Below the pieces are notes generated by a model. The model was not told the origin of the DNA. It saw only the letters and a list, made by a program, of their open reading frames with translations, and made no database searches. Below, piece after piece: positions 39,982-48,174 of a stretch of DNA of 64,000 nucleotides; position 1 is the stretch's first letter; every line of letters starts with the position of its first letter. Position numbers and translations under genes: made by a program. Source of the stretch: JBBDWK01 sp040902885 (GTDB lineage Bacteria; Acidobacteriota; Terriglobia; Bryobacterales; Bryobacteraceae); contig JBBDWK010000002.1 of NCBI GenBank assembly GCA_040902885.1, forward strand, positions 1 to 64,000, in the 5' to 3' direction.

Positions 39982-41922
39982 ATGCGTTTGCTCTGCGCCC
40001 TCCTTGCTTCCGGCATTGCCGCCGCTCAGCCCGCGCCCGATGCGGCTTACCGCCAGATGCTCGAATCCAGACGCGAGGTCACGGAATACCTCGAGCGGAC
40101 CGCGCGCAGTCTCACCGACCAGGCCGCGGCCGAGATCGCATCGCGCGACTCATGGGAGAAGGTCCGCGCCCGGCGGGTGGAGGAGATGCGCGACATGCTG
40201 GGTCTGCTGCCATGGCCGCAGCGCACGCCGCTCAATGTCCGCGTGACAGGCACGCTCGATAAGGGCGCCTATACCATCGAAAAGATCGCCTTTGAGAGTC
40301 TCCCGAAATTCTACGTCACCGGCAATCTGTACATTCCCAAAAAGCGGTCCGGCGCCGTACCGGGCATCATTTACGTCTGCGGCCATGCCTACTCGCCGCA
40401 CGGGGACAAGACGCAGTACCAGCGCCATGGCATCTCGTTCGCAAAGAACGGCTACGCCGCATTCATTCTCGATTCCATCCAGATCGCCGAAACGTTTGGG
40501 CTGCACCACGGCATCCACTCACAGGAGATGTTCGACTGGTATTCGCGCGGCTACACCCCGGCGGGAGTGGAGGTCTGGAACGCCATGCGCGCCATCGACT
40601 ACCTGGAGACGCGCCCCGAAGTCGATAAGAACCGGATCGGAATGACTGGGCGCTCCGGCGGCGCCGCGATGAGCTGGTTCACGGCGGCGGTCGATCCGCG
40701 CATCCAGGTGGCAGCGCCGGTAATGGGCATCAGCACCTACGCCGCGAACGTTCGCGACAACACGCAGAAGCTTCACTGCGACTGCATGTTCCCGGTCAAC
40801 GCCCACCGGCACGACATGCTGCACCAGGGTGCGTTGATCGCGCCGCGCCCGCTGCTGATGATGCACGGCCGCGAGGACCGCCTCTTTCCCGTTGCCGGCT
40901 ACGAAGAGTTCGAGCAGCGAGTCGGCGATTTATACAAAAGTTTCGGCGTGGGCGAAGCCTTCGGGAACGTCGTCGTGGACACCGGCCACAAGGACTCGGA
41001 CTATCTGCGAGAGCGGGCGATCCGCTGGTTCGACAAGCACCTCATGAAGGTCGCCGAGCGGAAGCTCGACATGGACTATAGCGACGCTCCTCCCGAACAG
41101 CTTTCCGTATTCGGCGGCAGCCCGCCGGCCGATGCGATCAACTTCCGCATTCAGGAGAGCTTCACCACGCGCGCGGCCCCCGGGAAATTCGCAAGCTTGA
41201 GCGCGTGGGAGAGCCGCAAGACCCAACTGCTGGCCGAAGTACGGAAGCTGCTGCCCCAGCAGTCCGGCGATGGCGTCACCATCCGGACCGAAGTCCGCAA
41301 GCCCAAGCAGGTGGATAAAAAATTGCCCGGCCTCCTTTACATCGCGTCAGACGGAGAAGACCTCGCGTATATCAACGACCTTCTGCGCGGGGCGAGCCGC
41401 CTCAACGAATCGATCCGGATGATCGTCTGGCCGCGCGGCGTGGGCGAAGTGCCCTGGCCGCGGTCGTTCTGGAAAGACACGCTCCGCAACGCCATGCATA
41501 CGGGCCAGACGGTAGATTCCATGCGCCTGCGGGACGTTCTCGCCGCGTTCCAGCAGCTGCGGGAAACCGAGGGCGTCGATCCGGAGCGCATCATGGTTGT
41601 GGGGAAAGGCGTCTCCGGCGCGATCGGACTCTACGCCGCGATTCTCGACCCGCGGGTCCACCAGGCGATGCTGATGGACCCGCCGTCGAGCCACCGCGAA
41701 GGACCGATCTTCCTGAACATCATGCGCCATACCGACCTGCCAGAAGCCGCCGCGCTTCTGGCCCCGCGCCGGCTCAACTTCTACGGCCAGATGCCGCCGG
41801 CGTTTGAGTACACCAGGCACGTGTACCAACTCCATGGCAAACCGGAACACCTCTTTGTCGCGATGAACATCGAGTACGTTCTTATGGGCCGCTACGATCA
41901 CAACATGGCTTCTGGATTATGA
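39982..41922 (+). CDS. Secreted tandem alpha/beta-hydrolase (acetyl xylan esterase-like)
   Basis: A 646-aa exported protein (signal peptide about 1-15). The first half is an alpha/beta-hydrolase: GIIYVCGHAYSPHG (oxyanion region), GMTGRSGGAAMSW with the G-x-S-x-G nucleophile elbow, LLMMHGREDRLFP with the acidic residue, and VVDTGHKDSDY with the catalytic His. The second half (about 400-646) repeats the fold's outline, with VVGKGVSGAIGLYAAILDP at the elbow position, but lacks an obvious acid-His pair and may be structural. Similar proteins deacetylate plant polysaccharides. The stop overlaps the CBM9-like gene by ATGA. Confidence 0.8.
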   Translation: MRLLCALLASGIAAAQPAPDAAYRQMLESRREVTEYLERTARSLTDQAAAEIASRDSWEKVRARRVEEMRDMLGLLPWPQRTPLNVRVTGTLDKGAYTIEKIAFESLPKFYVTGNLYIPKKRSGAVPGIIYVCGHAYSPHGDKTQYQRHGISFAKNGYAAFILDSIQIAETFGLHHGIHSQEMFDWYSRGYTPAGVEVWNAMRAIDYLETRPEVDKNRIGMTGRSGGAAMSWFTAAVDPRIQVAAPVMGISTYAANVRDNTQKLHCDCMFPVNAHRHDMLHQGALIAPRPLLMMHGREDRLFPVAGYEEFEQRVGDLYKSFGVGEAFGNVVVDTGHKDSDYLRERAIRWFDKHLMKVAERKLDMDYSDAPPEQLSVFGGSPPADAINFRIQESFTTRAAPGKFASLSAWESRKTQLLAEVRKLLPQQSGDGVTIRTEVRKPKQVDKKLPGLLYIASDGEDLAYINDLLRGASRLNESIRMIVWPRGVGEVPWPRSFWKDTLRNAMHTGQTVDSMRLRDVLAAFQQLRETEGVDPERIMVVGKGVSGAIGLYAAILDPRVHQAMLMDPPSSHREGPIFLNIMRHTDLPEAAALLAPRRLNFYGQMPPAFEYTRHVYQLHGKPEHLFVAMNIEYVLMGRYDHNMASGL

Positions 41923-42641
41923 GATTACTTCTACCTGTTCTCCTGGGAGTTCCACTGCTTGCGCAGCAATTCCCGAGTTACGATATCCTCCGCACTCCGT
42001 CTCCCATCACCGTGGACGGCAAACTGGATGAACCCGTTTGGCGCCATGCCCCGTCGGCCGGAGACTTCCATTTCAACTGGTGGAAGGACGGAGCGAAGGA
42101 GCAGACGGTGGCCAAGCTGCTCTGGGACGACGAGAACCTCTACGTGGGCTATTACTGCCACGACAAGCACATTTCCGCGAGTGTCACCAAACGGCACGGT
42201 CCGGTTTCGAAGGACGATTGCGTGGAAGTGTTCCTGAGCCCGAACCCCGAGAAGATCCGGAATTACTACGGGTTCGAAATCAATGTCATCGGTACGATGC
42301 TTAACTTCCTGAGGGCCGACTGGCACAAGGGACCGTTCTACTGGGAGCCGGAAGGCGTCCGCTATCGAACGTCGTTCCATGGACTGACGGTTAAGCAAGA
42401 GTCGCCGGACGACGAGCACTGGATTCTGGAGCTGGCCATCCCGTTCAAGAATTTTGAAAAGGATGCCGCGAACACGCCCCCGAAGGACGGAGACGCGTGG
42501 CGGCTGAATTTGAACCGGGCGGGAGGAATCACGAACGCTCAGTACAGCACCTGGTCTCCGGTCTCGACGCCGAAGCCAAATTTCCACGCCCCGGAAGCTT
42601 TCGGCCATGTTCGCTTCGTCAACCGGCCGGCGGGGAAATGA
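41919..42641 (+). CDS. Secreted CBM9-like carbohydrate-binding protein
   Basis: A 240-aa exported protein (signal peptide about 1-15). It consists of one carbohydrate-binding module family 9-like domain: ITVDGKLDEPVWRHAP at the start, VAKLLWDDENLYVGYYCHDKHI, DDCVEVFLSPNP, YGFEINVIGTML and WILELAIPFKNF, in the usual order. Such domains bind the ends of xylan or cellulose chains or act as cell-surface sugar-binding proteins. Translational coupling to the esterase (ATGA, 41919-41922) supports a joint role in hemicellulose processing. Confidence 0.85.
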   Translation: MRLLLPVLLGVPLLAQQFPSYDILRTPSPITVDGKLDEPVWRHAPSAGDFHFNWWKDGAKEQTVAKLLWDDENLYVGYYCHDKHISASVTKRHGPVSKDDCVEVFLSPNPEKIRNYYGFEINVIGTMLNFLRADWHKGPFYWEPEGVRYRTSFHGLTVKQESPDDEHWILELAIPFKNFEKDAANTPPKDGDAWRLNLNRAGGITNAQYSTWSPVSTPKPNFHAPEAFGHVRFVNRPAGK

Positions 42642-42699
42642 TTGGGGCGGACGGAGCGGGTCAGGGGACCAGCCCTACCGAGCTAGAAATTTCGTCAAG

Positions 42700-42728
42700 T
42701 TGTTTGCCGGCGGACGCTTGGGTATTCT
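42700..42728 (+). promoter_or_regulatory. Candidate promoter between the CBM9 and ligase genes
   Basis: TTGTTT (42700-42705), 17 bases, TATTCT (42723-42728), located 28 bases before ATG 42757 in the 115-base gap. It suggests that the ligase-dehydrogenase pair can be transcribed apart from the esterase genes. Confidence 0.4.
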
Positions 42729-42756
42729 GGGAAAACGTCTGGGAGCCAAAACGAAA

Positions 42757-43866
42757 ATGAACGGGACAGCAGCGTTGGATCTTAACGGCAGAGTGCGCGA
42801 AGCCAAGGAGCAGCTCGATGCGCACGTCCGGCAGATTGTCCAATGGCATTTCGATCCGGAGACGGGATGTCCCTTCTGGCTGGAGTTTGCGTCCAAGCTG
42901 GGCTGGGACCCGCGGAAGGAGATCCACTGCTTCGAAGACTTGAGAAAATTTCCGCCGTTCCAGGACGAATGGCTGCGTGGCGGCCCTGTGCGGCGCTGGG
43001 CGCCGCGCGGGCTCGCCGGAATGCCGCTGTACGTGTTCGAGACCGGTGGCACAACCGGCGTGCCGAAGAGCCGCCTGGCCATTGAGGATTTCCGCATCGA
43101 CTACGAGATGTTCAGCGACACGCTGCCCGACGAGTATTTCCCGCGCGGCGCCAACTGGCTGATGCTCGGACCGTCCGGTCCGCGGCGGCTGCGGCTCGCC
43201 GTCGAGCACCTCTGCCAGCACCGGGGCGGCGTCTGCTTTTGCGTGGACCTCGACCCGCGCTGGGTCATCAAACTGATCAAGGCCGGCCGGGGAGAAGAAT
43301 TGGAGCGCTATAAGGCGCACGTGATCGAGCAGGCGGTGACCATTCTGAACGCCGGGCACGACATCCGCTGCATGTTCACCACGCCGAAACTGCTCGAATC
43401 CCTGGCCGAAGAACTCGACAACCGGGGGACCAGCATCCGGGAGATGGGCATCACAGGCATCCTCGCCGGCGGCACCGAGTTCACGCCGCAGTTCACCCGG
43501 TTCGCCAGGGAGGAATTGCTGGGCGACGGCGTACACATGACCCCGACCTACGGCAATACTCTCATGGGGCTGGCCTGCTCGAAGCCGGTCACAACCGAAG
43601 ACGGCTACAAGATCGCCTACTACGCGCCGCAGCCGAGGGCCGTAATCGAAGTGGTCTCCTTCGACGATTGCGACAAGGTGGTGGAGTACGGGAAGACAGG
43701 GCGCGTCAGGCTGACCACGTTGACGCGGGAGACCTTCATTCCCGGCTTCCTCGAAAGAGACGAAGGCGAGCGGGAAAAGCCTTTCGAGAAATATCCTTGG
43801 GATGGCGTCAGCGGGGTGCGGCCCTTCCGCCAGCTAGGCGCCACAACTGTCGTTGGTGTTTATTGA
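42757..43866 (+). CDS. AMP-forming ligase, LuxE/PaaK-like
   Basis: A 369-aa member of the adenylate-forming superfamily without signal peptide. VFETGGTTGVPKSR (about residues 91-104) is the Thr/Gly-rich ATP-binding loop. ITGILAGGTEFTPQF, MTPTYGNTLMGLA and GKTGRVRLTTLTRETFIPGF match the later adenylation motifs. At about 370 aa it has the size of LuxE acyl-protein synthetases and lacks the full C-terminal domain of PaaK. I chose ATG 42757 from a GGGAG sequence about 11 bases upstream; longer reading overlaps the CBM9 gene. Directly followed by an aldehyde dehydrogenase, so the pair may activate and reduce a carboxylic acid. Confidence 0.75.
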   Translation: MNGTAALDLNGRVREAKEQLDAHVRQIVQWHFDPETGCPFWLEFASKLGWDPRKEIHCFEDLRKFPPFQDEWLRGGPVRRWAPRGLAGMPLYVFETGGTTGVPKSRLAIEDFRIDYEMFSDTLPDEYFPRGANWLMLGPSGPRRLRLAVEHLCQHRGGVCFCVDLDPRWVIKLIKAGRGEELERYKAHVIEQAVTILNAGHDIRCMFTTPKLLESLAEELDNRGTSIREMGITGILAGGTEFTPQFTRFAREELLGDGVHMTPTYGNTLMGLACSKPVTTEDGYKIAYYAPQPRAVIEVVSFDDCDKVVEYGKTGRVRLTTLTRETFIPGFLERDEGEREKPFEKYPWDGVSGVRPFRQLGATTVVGVY

Positions 43867-43879
43867 GCAAGGGAACCCG

Positions 43880-45313
43880 ATGCTGAACCTGCCGATTTTG
43901 CGATGGGGCCAGGCGTACACGAGCCTGGAACAGGACCATGTAGTCCATTTTCTGACGGGCGAGACGCTGGCTCGCGTCAGCCAGGCCAATACGGGGCTGC
44001 TCGGCCGGGACATGCGCCACGCTCAACGCGCCCGGGATGCCCTGACCGGGATTCCGATTCCGGAACTGATCGGGATTATGAAGAAGGCGGCGGATCTCTA
44101 TCTGAACGGTACCCTGCCCATGGGGGACGGCGAGCAGACGCCGGACGATTTCGCCCGCCAGCAGTCCGCCAGCACCGGTTTGCCGGAGCACCTGTGCCGG
44201 GGCAACATGAAGAAGAACCATTTCGTGTTGTCGAACATGGATCGGATTCTGGACGCGCTGACGCGCGGGCTGGACCTGGACATCCTGACGCGCGGCTATG
44301 GCGTGGAGTCGAGGGGCGTGACCGTCAGCTACCAGGCGCAAGCACCGGTGCTGGGTCTGGTGCTGCCCTCCAACTCGCCAGGCGTGCACACGCTATGGCT
44401 GCCGGTAATTCCCATGCAGATCGGGCTGGTGCTCAAGCCGGGGCCGCAGGAACCCTGGACGCCGTACCGCATGGCCGCCGCTTTCTTCGAAGCGGGCGTG
44501 CCCCGGGAGGCGATCTCTATCTACCCCGGCTTGGGCGATGTGGGCGCCGAGGTGGTGCGGCGGATGAACCGCAGCATGATCTTCGGCGGCACGGCGACGG
44601 TGGAGAGCTATAAGGGCGATCCGCGCGTGCAGGTTCACGGGCCCGGCTTCAGCAAGATCCTGCTCGGCGACGATGTGGTGGATCACTGGGACCGGTATCT
44701 CGACATCATGGTGGACAGCGTATTTGCGAACAGCGGGCGCGGATGCATCAATTGTTCCGGCGTCTGGGCATCGCGGCACACGCGCGAAATCGCCGAGGCT
44801 CTCGCCGCGCGGATCGGGCCGGTGGAGCCGAAGCCGCCGGAGGACGCGCAGGCGAGCCTGGCGGCATTTACCGTTCCCGGCGCAGCGCGGGCGATCTGGA
44901 AGTCGATTGAGGCCAAGCTCGGCGAAACCGGCGCTGAAGAGGCGACCCGCCGCTTCGGGCCGCGCCTGGTGGAGAAGGAGCGCTGCGGCTATATCCGGCC
45001 GACGGTGATCCACTGCGACTCTTCCGAGCGGGCGCTCGCCAACACGGAATTCATGTTCCCGTTTGTCAGCGTCGTCGAATGCCCGCAGGAAGAGATGCTG
45101 AAAAGGATTGGGCCCACGCTGGTGTGCAGCGCCATCACGCAGGACGCGCAGTTTCAGCGGAGTCTGATGGAGGCCACGCACATCGACCGGCTGAACATCG
45201 GCGCGATTCCGACGATCCGGCTCGACTGGTTGCAGCCGCACGAAGGCAATATCGTGGAATTTTTATTTCGCCCGCGCGCGTTTCAGACGTCGGCGGAAGC
45301 GGTTGCGGTGTGA
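43880..45313 (+). CDS. Aldehyde dehydrogenase/acyl-CoA reductase-like (LuxC-like)
   Basis: A 477-aa NAD(P)-dependent dehydrogenase. APVLGLVLPSNSPGVHTLWL forms the start of the cofactor domain, MIFGGTATVE the turn near the nicotinamide, and NSGRGCINCSGVW holds the catalytic Cys. IRPTVIHCDSSE and NTEFMFPFVSVVE are the usual C-terminal blocks. The Cys without the standard FxNxGQxC general-base context of classical ALDHs fits acylating reductases. ATG 43880 follows an AAGGGA site; GTG 43853 would overlap the ligase gene. It would reduce the acyl group activated by the upstream ligase to an aldehyde; the reverse oxidation is also possible. Confidence 0.8.
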   Translation: MLNLPILRWGQAYTSLEQDHVVHFLTGETLARVSQANTGLLGRDMRHAQRARDALTGIPIPELIGIMKKAADLYLNGTLPMGDGEQTPDDFARQQSASTGLPEHLCRGNMKKNHFVLSNMDRILDALTRGLDLDILTRGYGVESRGVTVSYQAQAPVLGLVLPSNSPGVHTLWLPVIPMQIGLVLKPGPQEPWTPYRMAAAFFEAGVPREAISIYPGLGDVGAEVVRRMNRSMIFGGTATVESYKGDPRVQVHGPGFSKILLGDDVVDHWDRYLDIMVDSVFANSGRGCINCSGVWASRHTREIAEALAARIGPVEPKPPEDAQASLAAFTVPGAARAIWKSIEAKLGETGAEEATRRFGPRLVEKERCGYIRPTVIHCDSSERALANTEFMFPFVSVVECPQEEMLKRIGPTLVCSAITQDAQFQRSLMEATHIDRLNIGAIPTIRLDWLQPHEGNIVEFLFRPRAFQTSAEAVAV

Positions 45314-45975
45314 GGGCGTGGCTGGCCGTCTTCAACTGTCTGCCTGTACTTCTTCTGTTTGCATGGCTGCCGAGCGCATGTGCAGAGTTGTCAGTTGGCG
45401 TCACGATCTGCGGAATCCCCACAAAAGATTTCGTTAGTTCCGACAACTCCGCGTATACGCTCAACTCGGAGCGGCTGCTGATCGGTCCGACCGTCAGGCT
45501 ACGCATGCGTTCGGGACTCGGGTTCGAAGTAGGAGCGCTGCGCAAACGCCTCGCCTTCCACTATCGGTTCGGATTACGAGGTCTGAGTTTCAAGGAGTCC
45601 AGCTCAGCCGCGACTGTGTGGCAGTTTCCGTTGGTGCTTCAGTATGGCCGCACTCTCGGCCGCGTGACGCCTTATGTGAATGCTGGCCCGACGCTCCGTT
45701 GGATAAGGGGCGGAACCGAGACGGGCCAAAATTGCACCCAACTTCCAACCGTCGTTTGTAGACCTTTCACCCAAGCGGGATTGAGCGAAATCCAGAACCG
45801 AAGCACTGCCGGGATTCTGGCGGGTGCAGGCGTCGAGATCGGAGCAGGATTCCTTCGGTTGTCGCCAGAGGTTCGATTCACGCATTGGCTCCAGCGCCCG
45901 TTGAGAGAACCGGTTGCGAACGACAACCAGGTCGAGTTGTTGTTATGCATTGCGATACCAATCACCCGAGAATAG
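45310..45975 (+). CDS. Small outer-membrane beta-barrel protein
   Basis: A 221-aa exported protein starting at GTG 45310, overlapping the previous TGA (GTGA). A signal peptide (about 1-26, LPVLLLFAWLPSACAE) is followed by alternating beta strands of an OmpA/opacity-type eight-stranded barrel: LSVGVTICGIP, RLLIGPTVRLRMRSGLGFEVGA, FHYRFGLRG, QFPLVLQYGR, VTPYVNAGPTLRW, GILAGAGVEIGAG, LSPEVRFTHWL. It ends ELLLCIAIPI rather than in Phe. Coupling to the dehydrogenase is by position only; its role is unknown. Confidence 0.7.
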   Translation: MRAWLAVFNCLPVLLLFAWLPSACAELSVGVTICGIPTKDFVSSDNSAYTLNSERLLIGPTVRLRMRSGLGFEVGALRKRLAFHYRFGLRGLSFKESSSAATVWQFPLVLQYGRTLGRVTPYVNAGPTLRWIRGGTETGQNCTQLPTVVCRPFTQAGLSEIQNRSTAGILAGAGVEIGAGFLRLSPEVRFTHWLQRPLREPVANDNQVELLLCIAIPITRE

Positions 45976-46006
45976 ATGGTTGAGGCAGAGAGTCCATGCG
46001 CAAGCA

Positions 46007-46321
46007 CTACGGGAACTCGGTCAGCAGTTCAACGGACAGCAGTGTCTCGGGGGAATCCGGCGCTGCCTCAAACAGCTTCCGCCACTCGGGGTTAGCGCTC
46101 TCAAACGCGGTCCTCGCTCCATACGCAGCCATGTCTTCGTACTCGATCACCATAATCACCGGTCCCGTATCGGGTCCGGGTACCGTGTTCCGGAACAGAC
46201 GAAAAGATTTCGGCATCACCGCACTATTGAATTTGGGATCGCCGGCCGCTTTCAGCTTGGCCATGAAGTCGCCGAACCTGCCGAGTTTTACCGCGTACTT
46301 GAACACTGCAATCACAGCCAT
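46007..46321 (-). CDS. Hypothetical NIPSNAP/ABM-like dimeric alpha-beta barrel protein
   Basis: A 104-aa cytosolic protein. The pattern beta (VIAVFKYAVKLG), helix (RFGDFMAKLKAAG), beta (SFRLFRNTVPGPDTGPVIMVIEYED), helix (MAAYGARTAFESANPEWRKLFEAA) resembles ferredoxin-like dimeric barrels such as NIPSNAP or antibiotic-biosynthesis monooxygenase proteins. There are no diagnostic catalytic residues. It is isolated between the barrel gene (convergent) and the repeat-rich gap before pntB. Confidence 0.55.
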   Translation of the reverse strand: MAVIAVFKYAVKLGRFGDFMAKLKAAGDPKFNSAVMPKSFRLFRNTVPGPDTGPVIMVIEYEDMAAYGARTAFESANPEWRKLFEAAPDSPETLLSVELLTEFP

Positions 46322-46347
46322 AGTTGTCTACCCAGCGCTTTACCAGT

Positions 46348-46417
46348 CCGCTCCCTCACGGTGGCGGGNNNNNNNNNNCGGTAAGTCCCTTCAGAGCCGC
46401 GACCGTCAGGGAGCGGT
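46348..46417. repeat. Inverted pair of REP-like elements around a 10-N gap
   Basis: 46348-46368 reads CCGCTCCCTCACGGTGGCGG plus G. 46394-46417 is the reverse complement of a near-identical unit (ACCGCTCCCTGACGGTCGCG plus GCTC). The two face each other across 46369-46378 (N), a hairpin-forming arrangement that probably caused the gap. Confidence 0.7.
46369..46378. other. Assembly gap (10 N)
   Basis: Ten undetermined bases between two inverted REP-like copies. Confidence 0.98.
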
Positions 46418-46466
46418 TGTTGACCGTGAGATAACCGACGCTCCGTGTGACGCCGCGCTAAGGCCA

Positions 46467-46481
46467 CAGCACCGAACCGCA
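46467..46481 (-). repeat. REP extension unit shared with 16731-16745
   Basis: The reverse complement reads TGCGGTTCGGTGCTG, identical to 16731-16745. It lies 50 bases beyond the REP-like pair, as if part of one larger degenerate composite element. Confidence 0.55.
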
Positions 46482-46501
46482 CGCGCCAGCAAGCGGGCCG
46501 C

Positions 46502-47878
46502 TTACGCCCGCACAGCCGCCAGTTCCTTCACGATACCCGACAGAAACGCTTTCGCGTCCCCGAACAGCATGAGCGTCTTGTCCATGTAATACAGCTCATT
46601 ATCGATTCCGGCGAAGCCGGGGCTCATAGACCGCTTGATTACCATGACGGTACGGGCATAGTCGGTGTTCAAGATCGGCATGCCGTAAACGGGGCTGGAT
46701 TTGTCGTGCCGGGCGGCGGGGTTGGTGACGTCGTTGGCGCCGATCACCAGCGCAACGTCGGCTTGCGCGAATTCGGAGTTGATGTCATCCATCTCGAAAA
46801 GCTTGTCGTAGGGAATGTCCGCCTCGGCCAGGAGAACATTCATGTGGCCGGGCATGCGTCCCGCGACGGGGTGGATCCCGAAGCGCACGTCCACGCCGCG
46901 CAGGGATAAGACGTCGAACAGCTCCCGCAGCTTGTGCTGGGCCTGCGCGACGGCCATTCCGTAGCCCGGAACGACAATCACCAGCCGGGCCGAATCGAGG
47001 ACCTCAGCGGCCTCCTCAGGGGTGGCCGATCGCACCGTCTTCTTTTGCTGCGCCTCAGGCCCGGAGACCTGGACCTGACCGAAAGCCCCGAACAGCACGT
47101 TGGTGAACGACCGGTTCATGGCCCGGCACATGATGATGGAGAGGATAAGGCCGGAGGAACCATCGAGGGCGCCCGCGATGATGAGGAGCTTGTTGTCGAA
47201 CGCGAACCCCATGGCCGCGGCCGCAAGACCCGCGTAGGAGTTCAGCAGAGCGATAACGGTCGGCATGTCGGCGCCGCCGATCGGGACGATGAGCAAAATG
47301 CCAAACAGGAGAGACAGGCCGGCGAAGACGGGGAACAGCCAGGTCTGTTCGGGGAAGCCAATCAGATAAATGCCGGCCAGGACCGCGACCCCGAGAATGG
47401 AGAGGTTGACGACGTTCTGCCCGCGATAGACGATGGGGCGGGTGGGGAGGATCTCCTGGAGCTTGCCGAAGGCCATCAGGCTGCCGGTAAACGTGAGGAA
47501 GCCCAGCAGGATTTCGGTCGTTAGCGCGACCATGATGTAGGTATCCGGCGTATGGCGGTAGTATTCCGCGGTGCCAATCAGCGCCGCGGCCAGCGCACCG
47601 AAGGCGTGCGAGAGCGCCGTTCGCTGCGGAACCGCCGTCATCGGCATGAGGTAGGCCAATGGCACGCCGATGGCGGAGCCGATGCAAAAGGCGATCACGA
47701 TCCACTGGTAGTCGACCACTTCATGCCGGACCAGCGTGCCGACGATCGCCAGCAGCATGCCAATCTCGCCGGCGAGGACTCCGCGGCGGGCGGTGGCGGG
47801 CGAACTCATCCACTTCAGCGAGAGGACGAAAAGCCCGGCGGCCACCAAGTAGCTGATCTGGACGACCTGCACGAGCAT
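46502..47878 (-). CDS. pntB: NAD(P) transhydrogenase subunit beta
   Basis: A 458-aa integral membrane subunit of the proton-translocating transhydrogenase, which makes NADPH from NADH using the proton gradient. About eight or nine membrane helices fill residues 1-265. The C-terminal domain III binds NADP(H), with VIVVPGYGMAVAQAQHKL (the PGYGMAVAQAQ signature), GIHPVAGRMPGHMNVLLAEA, and DDINSEFAQADVALVIGANDV. The length is normal for the family. Start and upstream stop share one base (TAATG at 47878), so it is coupled to the small alpha subunit. Confidence 0.97.
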   Translation of the reverse strand: MLVQVVQISYLVAAGLFVLSLKWMSSPATARRGVLAGEIGMLLAIVGTLVRHEVVDYQWIVIAFCIGSAIGVPLAYLMPMTAVPQRTALSHAFGALAAALIGTAEYYRHTPDTYIMVALTTEILLGFLTFTGSLMAFGKLQEILPTRPIVYRGQNVVNLSILGVAVLAGIYLIGFPEQTWLFPVFAGLSLLFGILLIVPIGGADMPTVIALLNSYAGLAAAAMGFAFDNKLLIIAGALDGSSGLILSIIMCRAMNRSFTNVLFGAFGQVQVSGPEAQQKKTVRSATPEEAAEVLDSARLVIVVPGYGMAVAQAQHKLRELFDVLSLRGVDVRFGIHPVAGRMPGHMNVLLAEADIPYDKLFEMDDINSEFAQADVALVIGANDVTNPAARHDKSSPVYGMPILNTDYARTVMVIKRSMSPGFAGIDNELYYMDKTLMLFGDAKAFLSGIVKELAAVRA

Positions 47879-48174
47879 TACTTCTTCTCCGGCGTCCGCT
47901 TCTTGAACATCTTGAGCATGCGATCCGTGATGAGAAAGCCGCTGACCACGTTGATGGTGGCCGTCGTGACGGCGACGAAACCGAGCACGCGGCTCAAGGT
48001 GCTGGCGTCTTTTTCGCCGGCGACGAGGATCGCGCCGACCACGGAGATCGCGGAGATGGCGTTGGTCAGCGACATCAGCGGCGTGTGCAGCAGCGGCGAG
48101 ACGCGCCTGATGAGCTCAAAGCCGAGAAAGGCGGCCAGCATGAATACGTACAACAGGGATTCATCGAACGGCAT
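47878..48174 (-). CDS. pntAB: NAD(P) transhydrogenase subunit alpha part 2
   Basis: A 98-aa membrane subunit with three helices: LLYVFMLAAFLGFELI, MSLTNAISAISVVGAILVAG and VLGFVAVTTATINVVSGFLI. SPLLHTPLMSLTNAIS is the conserved block of the PntAB membrane part in organisms with a split alpha subunit. It joins PntB in the proton channel. It overlaps the large alpha gene by 14 bases and pntB by one. Confidence 0.95.
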   Translation of the reverse strand: MPFDESLLYVFMLAAFLGFELIRRVSPLLHTPLMSLTNAISAISVVGAILVAGEKDASTLSRVLGFVAVTTATINVVSGFLITDRMLKMFKKRTPEKK

